DNA of 64,000 nt from Gammaproteobacteria bacterium (GTDB lineage: Bacteria; Pseudomonadota; Gammaproteobacteria; Burkholderiales; Rhodocyclaceae): contig JAHJHI010000009.1 of assembly GCA_018824085.1 (NCBI GenBank), forward strand, positions 62,001 to 126,000, in the 5' to 3' direction. Positions 54,179 to 64,000 of the stretch are shown in pieces. A program made the translations under genes and the position numbers. The notes under the pieces were generated by a model that did not search any database, had not been told where the DNA came from, and worked only from the letters and a program-made list of their open reading frames with translations. Every line of letters starts with the position of its first letter. Position 1 is the first letter of the stretch.

Positions 54179-54217
54179 GATGGCGGTTCCTTCCAGAAGT
54201 GGGTGTTCGGTTGATGT

Positions 54218-55048
54218 TCAGTCGCGGTTTCCGGCGTCCATGACGCCGCCGCTTGCTCGTTCGATGCCGGCAATATCGCGCCACGAGCCGACATCCGCAA
54301 GTCCTGCGCAGCGCATCAGCGCGCGCACGCTGGCAGCCTGATCGTAGCCATGTTCGCACAGCAGCCAGCCGCCGTCGGCCAGACAGGCCGGCGCGGTGCC
54401 GCACAGTTCGCGCAGCGCATCCAGCCCGTCCTCCCCGCTGGCCAGCGCCGACCGGGGCTCAAAACGAAGGTCACCCTGCTGCAGGTGCGTGTCGTCCGAG
54501 CGAATATAGGGCGGATTGGACACGATGCAATCAAATTCGCGGGGACCAAGCGCCTTCAGCCAGTTGGAGGCGATGAAGGTGACTTCAAGCCCCAGCCGGC
54601 AGGCATTTTCACGGGCGATCGCCAGCGCCGGGGCCGACACGTCCACCGCGCTCACGCGTGCCGCGGGGCAGCGCGCCTTGATCGCCAGCGCAACGGCGCC
54701 GGAGCCGGTGCCCAGATCCAGTACCCGCGGCTCGGCAAGTCCGCCGATGCGCGCCAGCGCCTGATCGACGAGCAGCTCGGTTTCGGGGCGCGGAATCAGC
54801 ACGCCCGGGCCGACCGCCAGCTCCAGCCCGTAAAACTCCCGCCGCCCGACCAGATAGGCCACCGGCTCGCCTGCCACGCGCCGTACCAGCAGGGCGTCCA
54901 GCACCACGCGCTGCGTGGCATCGAGCATGTCGCGCCCGCGTGCGATCAGGCCCGCCCGGTCGCAGCCCAGCGCATGCGCGGCCAGCACCTGCGCATCGCG
55001 CACGTCGATGCGCGCGCGCGCGCCGCGCAGCCAGTCGTCGAGCGACAT
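54218..55048 (-). CDS. prmC: Peptide chain release factor N5-glutamine methyltransferase
   Basis: 276 residues. PrmC methylates the GGQ glutamine of RF1 and RF2. SAM site VLDLGTGSGAVALAIK and the active-site FDCIVSNPPYI. The ATG at 55048 is used; a TTG two codons upstream (55054) overlaps the prfA stop and is an alternative. Target gene prfA is directly upstream in the same operon. Confidence 0.95.
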   Translation of the reverse strand: MSLDDWLRGARARIDVRDAQVLAAHALGCDRAGLIARGRDMLDATQRVVLDALLVRRVAGEPVAYLVGRREFYGLELAVGPGVLIPRPETELLVDQALARIGGLAEPRVLDLGTGSGAVALAIKARCPAARVSAVDVSAPALAIARENACRLGLEVTFIASNWLKALGPREFDCIVSNPPYIRSDDTHLQQGDLRFEPRSALASGEDGLDALRELCGTAPACLADGGWLLCEHGYDQAASVRALMRCAGLADVGSWRDIAGIERASGGVMDAGNRD

Positions 55049-55050
55049 GT

Positions 55051-56136
55051 TCAAGCGCCCTCCTCCGCGAGCTGCGCCAGCAGTTCCGCCTGGTGTTCGT
55101 TGGCAAGCCCGTCCAGCAGTTCGGCAAGTTCGCCGTCCATGATGCTGTCGATCTTGTACAGCGTGAGGTTGATGCGGTGGTCGGTCACCCGGCCCTGCGG
55201 GAAGTTGTAAGTGCGGATGCGCTCCGAACGGTCACCGCTGCCAACCAGGCTCTTGCGGGTGGACGCGATCTGGCTGTCGCGCGCGCGCACCTGTGCATCG
55301 CGGATGCGGGCTGCGAGCACCGCCATGGCCTGCGCCTTGTTGCGGTGCTGACTGCGGTCGTCCTGGCACTCGACGACGATGCCGGTCGGCACATGCGTGA
55401 TGCGCACCGCGGAGTCGGTCTTGTTGATGTGCTGGCCGCCGGCGCCCGAGGCGCGGAAGGTGTCGATGCGCAGATCGGCCGGATTGATGTCGACCTCGGC
55501 CACCTCATCGACTTCGGCCATGACGGCAACCGTGCACGCCGACGTGTGGATGCGGCCCTGCGTCTCGGTCACCGGTACGCGCTGCACGCGATGGCCGCCC
55601 GACTCGAATTTCAGGCGCGAGTACACGCCCTCTCCGCTGATGCGCGCAATGATTTCCCGGTAGCCGCCGAGATCCGATTCGCTCGCCGACACCACCTCCA
55701 CCTTCCAGCGGCAACGCTCGGCGTGGCGCGCGTACATGCGGAACAGGTCGGCCGCGAACAGCGCCGACTCGTCGCCGCCGGTACCGGCGCGGATTTCCAG
55801 GAACACGTTGCGCCCGTCGTCCGGATCGCGAGGGAGCAGCGCGCGCTGCAGATCCAGTTCGAGCCGCGCCATGTCGGCGCCCGCCTGTTCGATCTCCTGC
55901 TGCGCCAGCTCTTTCATGTCCGCGTCGGCGAGCAGGCCGCGCGCGGCTTCACCGTCGTCGCGCGCCTTGCACCACATGCGGTAGAGCTCGATCACCGGCG
56001 ACAGCTCCGCCTGTTCGCGCGACAGCGCGCGATAGCGGTCGATGTCGCGGGTCACGTCGGGGTCGGCCAGCGCGGCGTCGAGGTCGGCGAGCCGTTGCGA
56101 CAGATGTTCGAGCTTGTCGGCGATGCGCGGTTTCAT
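55051..56136 (-). CDS. prfA: Peptide chain release factor 1
   Basis: 361 residues. Recognises UAA and UAG. The GGQ motif is at 233-235 ([10 protein letters not shown]) and the tripeptide anticodon region contains the expected [14 protein letters not shown] and PVT. The ATG at 56136 gives the normal start [11 protein letters not shown]. Confidence 0.97.
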   Translation of the reverse strand: MKPRIADKLEHLSQRLADLDAALADPDVTRDIDRYRALSREQAELSPVIELYRMWCKARDDGEAARGLLADADMKELAQQEIEQAGADMARLELDLQRALLPRDPDDGRNVFLEIRAGTGGDESALFAADLFRMYARHAERCRWKVEVVSASESDLGGYREIIARISGEGVYSRLKFESGGHRVQRVPVTETQGRIHTSACTVAVMAEVDEVAEVDINPADLRIDTFRASGAGGQHINKTDSAVRITHVPTGIVVECQDDRSQHRNKAQAMAVLAARIRDAQVRARDSQIASTRKSLVGSGDRSERIRTYNFPQGRVTDHRINLTLYKIDSIMDGELAELLDGLANEHQAELLAQLAEEGA

Positions 56137-56203
56137 TCGGTGGCGATTCGGAGTGGACGGAGCTGCCGGCCTGGCCGGCAAACAGGGAGGCGACGGACGC
56201 GGG

Positions 56204-57475
56204 CTAGGCGTCGTGGTCGTGCAGTGGATAGAGGCGCTGCACCAACGCCTCTATTTCGTCGCGCGCCTGTTCGGGCGCATCGTTGAGCAGACGGGTCGGG
56301 CCGTGCAGCAGCTTGTTCGTGAGGTTGCGTGACAGCGTGTCGAGCACGCGGTCCGGCGCTTCGCCGCGCGCCAGCGCGCGCAGCGCGCGCGCCAGTTCGG
56401 CCGCCCGCATGTCTTCCGCGTGGCCGCGCAGCGCGCGGATCGCCGGCACGGCTTCACGCGCCTGAACCCACTGCTGGAAATTCGCGACCCGCGCATCGAT
56501 GATGGACTGCGCCTCGACCACGGCGGCCTGGCGCGACTCGAGTCCGGAGTCGACGATCTGGGCGAGGTCATCGACGGTGTAGAGGAACACATCGCCGATG
56601 TCCGCCACTTCGTTCTCGATATCGCGCGGCACCGCCAGATCCACCATGACCATCGGCCGGTGGCGGCGCGTGCGCAGCGCCCGCTCGACCATGCCGAGGC
56701 CGATGATGGGCAGCGGACTGGCCGTACAGGACAGGACGATGTCGAAGTCGGCCATGCGCTCGCCCAGCTCGTCCAGGCGAATCGCGCCGACCTTGCGGCC
56801 CGGCGCCGCAAAGCGGGCGGCCAGCGCCTGCGCGCGTTCCAGCGTACGGTTGGCGATCACCATTTCGCGCGGCATGCAGCCGGCGAAATGCGCGGCGCAC
56901 AGTTCCATCATCTCCCCGGCGCCGATGCACAGCACGCGCTGCGACGAAATGCCGCCGAAGATGCGCTCCGACAGATGTACCGCGGCAGCCGCCATCGACA
57001 CAATGTTGGCACCGATGGCGGTGGTCGACCGGACTTCCTTGGCAACCGCGAAACTGCGCTGGAACAGCTTGTGCAGCAGCGCGCCCAGCGTGCCCGCACC
57101 TTCGGCCACGCGCACCGCCTGCTTCATCTGGCCGAGAATCTGCGGCTCTCCGAGCACCATGGAATCCAGTCCGCTCGCCACGCGGAACACGTGGCGCACC
57201 GCCTGCAGCTGCTCAAGCCGATAGACGTAGGGCGCGATGTCGGCCGGCGCGATGCTGTGGTAACGCGCCATCCATTCCAGCGCGCTGTCCGGTTCATTGG
57301 TCGCGCAGTAGAGCTCGGTCCGGTTACAGGTGGACAGGATGGCCGCTTCGCGCACCGGCCCCATGCGGGTCAGTTCGCCCAGCGCGTCGGGCAGGGCTTC
57401 GGGCAGGAAGGTCATGCGTTCGCGTACGGCCAGCGGGGCCGTATGGTGGTTGAGACCGAGCGCGAACAAGGACAT
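56204..57475 (-). CDS. hemA: Glutamyl-tRNA reductase
   Basis: 423 residues. First step of C5 haem synthesis: reduces Glu-tRNA to glutamate 1-semialdehyde. Catalytic C50 in STCNRTE, NHHTAP near the start, the NADPH-binding [12 protein letters not shown], and a C-terminal dimerisation helix. It leads the operon hemA-prfA-prmC(-grxD). The start at 57475 fits the standard [14 protein letters not shown]. Confidence 0.97.
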   Translation of the reverse strand: MSLFALGLNHHTAPLAVRERMTFLPEALPDALGELTRMGPVREAAILSTCNRTELYCATNEPDSALEWMARYHSIAPADIAPYVYRLEQLQAVRHVFRVASGLDSMVLGEPQILGQMKQAVRVAEGAGTLGALLHKLFQRSFAVAKEVRSTTAIGANIVSMAAAAVHLSERIFGGISSQRVLCIGAGEMMELCAAHFAGCMPREMVIANRTLERAQALAARFAAPGRKVGAIRLDELGERMADFDIVLSCTASPLPIIGLGMVERALRTRRHRPMVMVDLAVPRDIENEVADIGDVFLYTVDDLAQIVDSGLESRQAAVVEAQSIIDARVANFQQWVQAREAVPAIRALRGHAEDMRAAELARALRALARGEAPDRVLDTLSRNLTNKLLHGPTRLLNDAPEQARDEIEALVQRLYPLHDHDA

Positions 57476-57538
57476 GTGGAAGGCGGGGTGCTGAAAACGG
57501 ACAGGTGGGGCCGGAAACCCCGGCTGCAATCGCCGCAG

Positions 57539-57544
57539 ATTATA
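57539..57544 (-). promoter_or_regulatory. Probable -10 element of hemA
   Basis: On the minus strand TATAAT lies 64 bases before the hemA ATG, inside CTGCTATAATCTGC, just past the end of the upstream protease gene. A perfect -10 hexamer, but no good -35 is seen 16-18 bases before it. Confidence 0.4.
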
Positions 57545-57577
57545 GCAGCCGGGCCGGGGACGGCCGACCGGAGCGGA

Positions 57578-58339
57578 TCAGCGCCGGGCGGCGATCATGT
57601 CGACCAGATGGCTGACCGGAATCGCATACGAGATTCCGCTCGGCTGCGCCAGCACGCTTTCCTTGCCCGCCTTGACCAGCACCATGTTGATGATGCCGAG
57701 CACTTCGCCGCTTTCCAGGTCATAGACCGGGCTGCCGCTGTTGCCCGGATAGGCGGTCGCGTCAAGCTGGAACACCGGAAAGCCGCCACGTGCGAGGCGG
57801 TTTCGGTTGGCCGTATTGAGCTGGCTGATGTGATCCACCGGAATGACGATGGGCGTGATCGCGGACACGATGCCGCGGTGCGTGACCGGCGTGAACCCGA
57901 GCACGCTGCCGATCGGAAAACCGGTGAAGGCGATCGCCTGCCCTTCCCGCACGCCGGACGAATCGCCCAGCGGCAAGGCCGGCAGCGCATCACCCTGAAT
58001 CTTCAGCAGCGCGAGGTCATGCTCAGGGACCGACGCGAGCACCCGTGCCTCGCGCACCTGCTGGCGCCCGCCGACGTTGCACAGGATGGCAAGCGTCTCG
58101 AAGCGCTCGGCGTCCAGCGGCACACCCGCCACATGGGCGTTGGTGGCAACCAGCGTCCCGTCGCCGACGACGAATCCGGTGCCGCGCAGTTCGAAGTTCG
58201 GCGCGCGTGACAGCATGTTGGTACCGACCACGACGATGGACGGTTTGATGCGGTCTATCGTGTCGCTCAGTCCGGCGCGGGCCAGCAGTGGCGAACAGAG
58301 CATCGCCGCGCAGGCAAGGCGGCGGCTCCGGTCAACCAC
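57578..58339 (-). CDS. Trypsin-like serine protease (DegP/Do type, no PDZ)
   Basis: 253 residues with an N-terminal signal-like stretch (LACAAMLCSPLLARAG). The catalytic triad is H69 (TNAHV), D108 (EHDLALL) and S201 (GNSGSP). No PDZ domain follows, so it is a free protease domain in contrast to DegP. Start GTG at 58339 overlaps the lytic transglycosylase stop by 8 bases, so it belongs to the exopolysaccharide-side operon. Substrate unknown; maturation or quality control of exported proteins is plausible. Confidence 0.9.
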   Translation of the reverse strand: MVDRSRRLACAAMLCSPLLARAGLSDTIDRIKPSIVVVGTNMLSRAPNFELRGTGFVVGDGTLVATNAHVAGVPLDAERFETLAILCNVGGRQQVREARVLASVPEHDLALLKIQGDALPALPLGDSSGVREGQAIAFTGFPIGSVLGFTPVTHRGIVSAITPIVIPVDHISQLNTANRNRLARGGFPVFQLDATAYPGNSGSPVYDLESGEVLGIINMVLVKAGKESVLAQPSGISYAIPVSHLVDMIAARR

Positions 58340-59255
58340 GGCGCGAATTCAGCTGGCGCAATACCGGCGACGGCGTGGTCACGCTCTCGTCGAACCTGTG
58401 CTCGGTCTTGTTGAACAGCGTCCGTATGCGTTTCACGTATTCGCGCGTTTCGCGATAGGGCGGCACGCCCTTGTACTTGTCGACGGCACCCTCGCCCGCG
58501 TTGTAGCCGGCCGCGGCCAGTTCGACGTCGCCCTGGAAGTAGGCCAGCAGCCAGCGCAGATAGGCCAGCCCGCCGCGGATGTTCTGCACCGGATCGTAGG
58601 CGTCACGCACCTTGAAGCGCTCGGCCGTCTCCGGTATCAGCTGCATCAGGCCCTGCGCGTTCTTCGGCGAGCGCGCCTTCGGGTTGAAATTCGATTCGGT
58701 GCCGATGACGGCCAGCACCAGCTGCGGATCGATATCGAAATCGGGGGCGAGTTCGCGCACGATCTCGATCACCTTGCGCCGGTCCTCGGTGGTACCGAAG
58801 GCCGCCACCAGATCCGGGTCGATGTCGGCGTACAGCGGCGGCTCGGGCTCCGGCGGGTCCAGCATGCAGTCCGGCAAATCGCGCGTCGGCTCGCCGGTGA
58901 AGCGCAGCATGCGCTGCGCGTGTTCGTTGCCCTGACGCGCGGCGAGATCGAAGAAGGTGGCCGCCAGCGCATCGTCGCGTTCAACGCCGCGCCCGTTCGC
59001 GTACATCCATGCGAGATTGAACTGCGCATCGGCATTGCCCAGCTTGGCCGCCTGGCAATACAGCGCAGCCGCCCGGTTGCTGTCCTGGCTGACGCCTTCG
59101 CCGTGCTCGAACGACTGCGCCTCCGCGAGCAGCGAATTCGCGACGCGAGCGGCTTCCCGCTGCGCGCCGTCATCCGGCGGCGCCTCGGCCGCAACGACGC
59201 ACCCGACGGCGATCAGCGCGATCACTGCGAACAGGAAACGGACCGGTGTCTGCAT
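58332..59255 (-). CDS. Lytic transglycosylase with Sel1-like repeats
   Basis: 307 residues: signal peptide (VIALIAVGCVVAA), then two Sel1-like repeats (about 60-130: AAALYCQAAKLGNADAQFNLAWMY), and a C-terminal SLT domain with the catalytic Glu in GTESNFNP, QGLMQLIPETA and AAAGYNAGEGAV. It cuts glycan strands to anhydro-muropeptides. A longer in-frame start at 59294 exists; ATG 59255 is chosen because the signal peptide begins there and the gap to the epimerase is 4 bases. Confidence 0.92.
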   Translation of the reverse strand: MQTPVRFLFAVIALIAVGCVVAAEAPPDDGAQREAARVANSLLAEAQSFEHGEGVSQDSNRAAALYCQAAKLGNADAQFNLAWMYANGRGVERDDALAATFFDLAARQGNEHAQRMLRFTGEPTRDLPDCMLDPPEPEPPLYADIDPDLVAAFGTTEDRRKVIEIVRELAPDFDIDPQLVLAVIGTESNFNPKARSPKNAQGLMQLIPETAERFKVRDAYDPVQNIRGGLAYLRWLLAYFQGDVELAAAGYNAGEGAVDKYKGVPPYRETREYVKRIRTLFNKTEHRFDESVTTPSPVLRQLNSRRG

Positions 59256-59259
59256 CCCG

Positions 59260-60315
59260 TCAGGCCACTTTTTCCGGAGCGAAGCGCGCGACATACCAGT
59301 CCATCGCCTCCGCCAGTCCGCGCGTCACGTCATGGCTCGGCGCATAGTCCAGCAGCGTCTGCGCGCGCGTGATGTCCGCCAGCGAATGCCGCACGTCCCC
59401 GGCCCGGAAGTCCTGGTACTGCGCCTGCGCGCCGGCGATGCCCGGAAAGCGCCTGGCGAGTTCGTCGCGCATCGCCCCGAACAGCTGGTTGAGCGTGGTC
59501 TGGCGATGCGCCGCCACGTTGTAGACGGTGTTCACCGCGTCGGCGCGGGTCGTCAGTGCGGCCAGCAGGTTCGCCTGCACCGCATTGTCGACGTAGCAGA
59601 AGTCGCGGCTCGTTTCACCGTCCCCGTTGATCTGCAGCACATCGCCGAGCAGCAATGCGCGCGCCCAGCGCGGAATCACCGCGGCATAGGCGCCTTCAGG
59701 GTCCTGACGCGCGCCGAACACGTTGAAGTAGCGCAGGCCGACACAGGGCAGGCCGTAGCAGCGGCCGAACACGTCCGCGTACAGCTCGTTGACGTACTTG
59801 GTCACCGCATACGGCGACAGCGGCCTGCCGATCACGTCCTCGACCTTGGGCAGGCTGGGCGAGTCACCATAGGTCGAACTCGACGCTGCATAGACGAAGC
59901 GCCCGACCTTCGCGTCGCGCGCGGCCACCAGCATGTTCAGGAAGCCGTTGACGTTGGAGTCGTGCGTCGTGACCGGATCGGCCAGCGAGCGCGGCACCGA
60001 GCCGAGAGCGGCCTGGTGCAGCACGGCATCGACGCCTTCGCAGGCACGCGCACAGGTGTCCGGATCGCGGATGTCGCCTTCGATGAAGACAAGCCGGGCA
60101 TGCGCCTGCGCCGGCAGGGCTGCAAGCACCTCGTCGGTATTGCGCCGGTGCCCGGTCGAGTAGTTGTCCAGACCGACCACGTGCTGGCCGGCGTGCAGCA
60201 GCACCTCGACCAGATGCGAGCCGATGAAGCCGGCTGCACCGGTCACCAGCCAGCGGCGCGGACGCCCGGCCAGCGTGGTGGCAAGGGCCGCCGGAAGGGT
60301 TGAAGGCAGTGTCAC
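59260..60315 (-). CDS. NAD-dependent sugar epimerase (UDP-GlcNAc/GlcNAcA 4-epimerase type)
   Basis: 351 residues. The Rossmann motif [13 protein letters not shown], the catalytic SSSTYG and Y-x3-K (SPYAVTKY), and NYSTGHRRN place it near WbpP/TviC, which interconvert UDP-GlcNAc(A) and UDP-GalNAc(A). It directly follows the UDP-sugar dehydrogenase gene (7-base gap), so together they supply UDP-N-acetylgalactosaminuronic acid for an exopolysaccharide. Substrate assignment is by family and context. Confidence 0.9.
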   Translation of the reverse strand: MTLPSTLPAALATTLAGRPRRWLVTGAAGFIGSHLVEVLLHAGQHVVGLDNYSTGHRRNTDEVLAALPAQAHARLVFIEGDIRDPDTCARACEGVDAVLHQAALGSVPRSLADPVTTHDSNVNGFLNMLVAARDAKVGRFVYAASSSTYGDSPSLPKVEDVIGRPLSPYAVTKYVNELYADVFGRCYGLPCVGLRYFNVFGARQDPEGAYAAVIPRWARALLLGDVLQINGDGETSRDFCYVDNAVQANLLAALTTRADAVNTVYNVAAHRQTTLNQLFGAMRDELARRFPGIAGAQAQYQDFRAGDVRHSLADITRAQTLLDYAPSHDVTRGLAEAMDWYVARFAPEKVA

Positions 60316-60322
60316 GTGCGGC

Positions 60323-61603
60323 TCACAGTCGCCAGACGCTGATGCCCTGCGCCTTCAGCGCCGCGGCATCGAACTGGTATTTGATGTCGGCGAGCACGCC
60401 GCCGTCCTTCAGCTTGCCGACAAAGTCGGACAGCGGACGCTCGGCGAACTCCTTGTGCGACACGGCGGCCACGATGGCTTCGACCCTGGGGATGTCGTCC
60501 CAGTCGGTCAGCGACACGCCGTATTCGTGTTCGGCCTCCTTCGACTCGACGACCGGGTCGTGCACGATGACCTCGACGCCATAGCTTTCGAGTTCGCGGA
60601 TCACGTCGATGACGCGCGAATTGCGCAGGTCCGGACAGTTCTCCTTGAAGGTGAGGCCCAGCACCAGCGCTTTCGCACCCTTGACCGACGCACCGCTGCG
60701 GATCAGTTCCTTCACCGTCTGTTCGGCGACGTACTTGCCCATGCCGTCGTTGATGCGGCGGCCCGCCAGGATGACCTGCGGGTGATAGCCCAGCATGTCG
60801 GCCTTGTGCGTCAGGTAGTAGGGGTCGACGCCGATGCAGTGGCCGCCGACCAGTCCGGGACGGAACGGCAGGAAGTTCCACTTGGTGCCGGCGGCGCGCA
60901 GCACCTCCTCGGTGTCGATGCCGAGCTTGCCGAAAATGATGGCCAGCTCGTTCACGAAGGCGATGTTGAGGTCGCGCTGCGTGTTCTCGATCACCTTGGC
61001 AGCTTCCGCCACCTTGATGCAGGACGCTTCATAGACGCCGGCGGTGATGACTTCCTTGTACAGGTCAGCCACCTTCTTCAGCGTGTCGGCGGTGTCGCCC
61101 GACACCACTTTCAGTATCTTCGTGACGGTGCGTTCCTTGTCACCCGGATTGATGCGCTCCGGCGAGTAACCCACGTTGAAGTCCTGCAGCCATTTCATGC
61201 CGGAGAACTTTTCGATCACCGGCACGCACACCTCTTCGGTCGCACCCGGATACACGGTGGACTCGAACACCACGGTCGCACCGCGCTTCATGTGGCGGCC
61301 GCAGGTTTCCGACGCACCGATCAGCGGCGAGAAATCGGGCTGGTGCGCGTCATCGACCGGCGTCGGCACGGCAACGATGATGTAGTCGGCGTCCTTCAGC
61401 GCAGCGCCGTCGGTACTGACGGTGAGCTGCGTGGCCGCACGCAGGTCTTCCGGGCTGACTTCACCGGTGGGGTCGCGAAACTCGCGATAGGCCGCCACCT
61501 TCTCGGCCGACATGTCGATGCCGACCGTCGGCATCTTCTTTCCGAATTCGACGGCCAGGGGCAGGCCGACATAGCCGAGGCCTATCACAGCAACTTTGGT
61601 CAT
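60323..61603 (-). CDS. UDP-N-acetyl-D-glucosamine 6-dehydrogenase (TviB/WbpA-like)
   Basis: 426 residues of the nucleotide-sugar dehydrogenase family, three-domain UDPGDH fold. N-terminal NAD site [14 protein letters not shown]; catalytic Cys in [12 protein letters not shown]; Lys in [18 protein letters not shown]. The Vi antigen TviB-type features ([22 protein letters not shown]) fit oxidation of UDP-GlcNAc to UDP-GlcNAcA. It stands 63 bases after prsT and before the epimerase. Confidence 0.93.
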   Translation of the reverse strand: MTKVAVIGLGYVGLPLAVEFGKKMPTVGIDMSAEKVAAYREFRDPTGEVSPEDLRAATQLTVSTDGAALKDADYIIVAVPTPVDDAHQPDFSPLIGASETCGRHMKRGATVVFESTVYPGATEEVCVPVIEKFSGMKWLQDFNVGYSPERINPGDKERTVTKILKVVSGDTADTLKKVADLYKEVITAGVYEASCIKVAEAAKVIENTQRDLNIAFVNELAIIFGKLGIDTEEVLRAAGTKWNFLPFRPGLVGGHCIGVDPYYLTHKADMLGYHPQVILAGRRINDGMGKYVAEQTVKELIRSGASVKGAKALVLGLTFKENCPDLRNSRVIDVIRELESYGVEVIVHDPVVESKEAEHEYGVSLTDWDDIPRVEAIVAAVSHKEFAERPLSDFVGKLKDGGVLADIKYQFDAAALKAQGISVWRL

Positions 61604-61666
61604 GATGTCTGTTCTCTTCGTGAAAACGTTGGAATCTGTATGAACGGAATCAGGCGCGCACGGGTG

Positions 61667-64000
61667 TCACAGCGTCTTGAGCAGCGCCGCCGCGTCGCCC
61701 GAACGCGGGTAGCGCTCACCCAGTGCAGCCAGCGCTTCCAACTCCTTGCGTGCGTCGGCCACCTTGCCGGCCTTGATCAGCGCACGCGCCAGCGTGAAGC
61801 GGTACTCGGGCGACTGCGGGGCAGAAGCGACCGCTTCGCGCAGCAGTGCGAGGCCGCGGTCGGCCTGCCCGGCGCCGACCAGTATTTCACCATAGGTGTC
61901 CATGATCGCCGGCGCCTTCGGCGACAGCCCGTACGCGCGTTCCGCATACTCCATCGCCTTCGGGTCGCCACGCTTGCGCGCAAGCCACGCAAGGTTGTTG
62001 AGCACCACCGCATTGTCCGGCAGCACCTTGATCACCTGCTCGTACTGGGCGCGGGCGTCTTCATCGCGACCCTGGCCGAGCGCCGTATCGCCAAGGAACA
62101 TTCTGACTTTCGGGTCACGCGGCGTGGACTTGAGCCATTCGTTGGTGAGCGCCGTGGCCTCGGCCGCACCGCCGCTGCGATCGAGCGCGAGGTAGAGCAT
62201 GATGACCGTATCGCTCTTGCGCTCCAGCGAGTGCGCCTCGCGCAGCGGCTTCAGTGCGTCCGCCGGCTTGTTTGCGGCGAGCAGGATTTCGCCCTCCTTC
62301 AGATAGCCTTCAGCCTGCTTTGGGTGGCGCTTCTGCATGTCGCGCGCCACCTGCAACGCCTGATCGAGATTCTTCTGCTTCATGTGGATGCGCACCAACA
62401 GCGAGTAGGCATCGAGCAGGTCGGGCTGCAGCGACAGCGCCTTGCGGGCGGTCTGGATGGCTTCAGTATCACGGCCGGCGGCGAACTGCGTGTTCGCCAG
62501 CAGCATGACCTGGGGAACGGCCTGCGGATTGCGCGCGACCATGCGCGAGCGCGTCGCCACCGCAGCGTCGTGGTCACCCGCGGCGGACTGCGCGATCGCC
62601 AGCGTGTCGAGTACCGACATGTCGTCGGGGAAGGCGACCGCGGCATCGCTGACGACCTTGACCGACTTGGCTGAATCACCGGCCGCCAGATAGAGCTGGG
62701 CCAGCAGCACGCGCGGCGAGGCGAGGCGCGGATTCGTGTCGATGGCCTTTTCGAACAGCTTGACCGCCCCCTGCAGATCGTTGCGTCCGAGCGCCTTCAG
62801 GCCGGCCAGCGCCATCAGGGCGTCGGCGTGCCCCGGATGCCTGGCGAGAATCTTCAGGTAGCGCCCTTCGGCGTCATCGATGCGCTTGTCCAGCATGTCG
62901 ATCTTCGCGAGATTGGCGGCCGCCGGGAAGAAGTCTTCCTGCAGTTTCAGCGCCCTCTCGAAGCTGCTCCGCGCACCCGCCACATCGTTCTTCAACAGCA
63001 GCGCGGTGCCGCGCAGGTTCTGCGCCATCGGATCTTCCGGACGCTTTTTCTCCATCTGGTCGATCGCCACCAGTGCCGCGGGCACATTGCGATTGCGCAG
63101 GTGAGTGACGATCAGCACGATGTCGGAGCGGGCTTCTTCCGTATCCAGCCGTGCTGCCGCCTGCAGCTCGTCCAGTCCGCCCTGGGTATCGCCCTGGGCG
63201 AGGCGGCTCAGACCGAGGCGCGAGCGCATCGCCGGATCATCCGGCGCCTTCGCCGCAGCCTGGGCAAAGGCCTTGGATGCCGCGGCGGCATCGCCGTCGG
63301 CGAGATGGATCTGGCCCGCCATCGACTGCACGACGGGATCATCCGGTCGCGACTTGAGCAGCGGCGCAAGTACCTGCATCGCCTTGGCCGAGCGGCCGGT
63401 GCGCATGTAAGACGCAATGAGCACCTTGCGCGTGGACATCAGGTCGCCACCGCCGGCGATCGCCTTCTCGGCATGCTGTTCAGCCTGCGCGAAAGACTGC
63501 AGTTCGTATTCCGTCAACGCCGCGAGCGCCAGTCCCGGCACATAGTCCGGCGACGTCGACAGCAGCTTGTTCAGACGCTCGCGCGCCTCGCTGAATTTCT
63601 TCTCCTTCACGAACAGCAAGGCGTCCAGGTAGTTGCCCTCAGGCGCCTTCGGCGCGAGCTTGCGGAAGGCAGCGACTTCCTTGCGCGCCTCGTCCAGCTT
63701 GCCCTCGTTGGCAAGACCTACGATGACGGTGTAGCGCGAGCGCAGGTGATCCGGCTTGATCTCGTAGACCTTGCGGTAGGACAGGATGGCGTCATCGAAC
63801 TTGCCTTGCGCGGCCTTGATGTCGGCGTCGAGGAACCAGGCTTCGTGGTCGGCGTCACCGCCGGCGTCCATGATCTGCCCGAGCAACGCGGCCGCGCCGT
63901 CGATGTCACCTTGCGAACCGATCAGGCGGGCCTTGCCGAGCTTGGCGTAGAGGTCATCGGGCTGAGCCGCGAGCGCTGCCTCGAAATGTGAGGCCGCCGC
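61667..64000 (-). CDS. prsT: PEP-CTERM system TPR-repeat protein PrsT, N-terminal part beyond the window
   Basis: 777 residues are in the window; the open frame runs off the right edge, so the signal sequence and start are not visible. It is built of about twenty TPR units (for example DAAAASKAFAQAAAKAPDDPAMRSRLG is one unit, split by helix turns). The large size and the neighbouring UDP-sugar genes match the PrsT lipoprotein of exosortase loci. It probably scaffolds polysaccharide or PEP-CTERM protein export. Three PEP-CTERM substrates occur at 19.4-23.1 kb. Confidence 0.88.
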   Translation of the reverse strand, partial: AAASHFEAALAAQPDDLYAKLGKARLIGSQGDIDGAAALLGQIMDAGGDADHEAWFLDADIKAAQGKFDDAILSYRKVYEIKPDHLRSRYTVIVGLANEGKLDEARKEVAAFRKLAPKAPEGNYLDALLFVKEKKFSEARERLNKLLSTSPDYVPGLALAALTEYELQSFAQAEQHAEKAIAGGGDLMSTRKVLIASYMRTGRSAKAMQVLAPLLKSRPDDPVVQSMAGQIHLADGDAAAASKAFAQAAAKAPDDPAMRSRLGLSRLAQGDTQGGLDELQAAARLDTEEARSDIVLIVTHLRNRNVPAALVAIDQMEKKRPEDPMAQNLRGTALLLKNDVAGARSSFERALKLQEDFFPAAANLAKIDMLDKRIDDAEGRYLKILARHPGHADALMALAGLKALGRNDLQGAVKLFEKAIDTNPRLASPRVLLAQLYLAAGDSAKSVKVVSDAAVAFPDDMSVLDTLAIAQSAAGDHDAAVATRSRMVARNPQAVPQVMLLANTQFAAGRDTEAIQTARKALSLQPDLLDAYSLLVRIHMKQKNLDQALQVARDMQKRHPKQAEGYLKEGEILLAANKPADALKPLREAHSLERKSDTVIMLYLALDRSGGAAEATALTNEWLKSTPRDPKVRMFLGDTALGQGRDEDARAQYEQVIKVLPDNAVVLNNLAWLARKRGDPKAMEYAERAYGLSPKAPAIMDTYGEILVGAGQADRGLALLREAVASAPQSPEYRFTLARALIKAGKVADARKELEALAALGERYPRSGDAAALLKTL

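Noticed and set aside
60164-62674. 836-codon frame opposite the epimerase, dehydrogenase and prsT
   Set aside because: It runs across three real genes and their gaps, which no real antisense gene would follow; composition is typical of a shadow.

Overview
The window reads as a stretch of chromosome from a GC-rich betaproteobacterium. Evidence: the linked block lolB-ispE-tRNA-Gln-prs-rplY-pth-ychF, the argH / LytS-AlgR-type pair / ppc neighbourhood, a polyhydroxyalkanoate phasin, cbb3-oxidase maturation genes (ccoI, ccoS), and a PEP-CTERM/exosortase system (three PEP-CTERM proteins plus the PrsT TPR protein). A Rhodocyclales-type organism (Methyloversatilis/Azoarcus-like) is my best guess; the genus is inference. 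I see no phage, insertion sequence, CRISPR array or rRNA. Coding density is very high and many genes overlap by 4 bases (ATGA/GTGA). No gene-free stretch exceeds 300 bases.

Layout. 1-3.4 kb: end of ppc, a convergent LytTR two-component pair, divergent argH. 3.5-7.0 kb: an accessory-looking operon of two paralogous Ser/Thr protein kinases, each fused to a C-terminal cyclic-nucleotide-binding domain, followed by a fructosamine-kinase-family protein; this is the most unusual unit in the window. 7.1-7.9 kb: phasin with a near-consensus sigma-70 promoter and striking repeats. 8.0-13.1 kb: a lone molybdopterin-binding (CinA-type) protein and, divergently, a 1374-residue membrane protein of unknown function with an internal two-fold repeat. 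13.1-19.3 kb: ubiD, a histone-deacetylase-family protein, a small operon (tautomerase, DUF1127, DinB, hydrolase) and its divergent MocR-type regulator. 19.4-23.1 kb: PEP-CTERM surface-protein cluster with a Tat-exported PhoX-like protein.

23.2-35.5 kb: esterase, ubiA-ubiC, ccoS-ccoI, an ABC-F ATPase, amiC-tsaE, then queG-slyX against gluQ (two queuosine genes), a thioredoxin-like protein and a DUF1579 protein. 35.7-42.6 kb: translation and envelope housekeeping (ychF, pth, rplY, prs, tRNA-Gln, ispE, lolB, TPR lipoprotein). 42.8-49.7 kb: mutM, a dynamin-like GTPase, ferredoxin, coaD, rsmD and a catalytic/non-catalytic M16 peptidase pair. 49.8-53.8 kb: ftsY-ftsE-ftsX-dacB, coupling protein targeting and division with peptidoglycan hydrolysis. 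53.9-57.5 kb: hemA-prfA-prmC-grxD. 57.6-64 kb: exopolysaccharide/PEP-CTERM-associated genes (prsT, UDP-sugar dehydrogenase, epimerase, lytic transglycosylase, trypsin-like protease), which probably act with the surface proteins of the 19-23 kb cluster.
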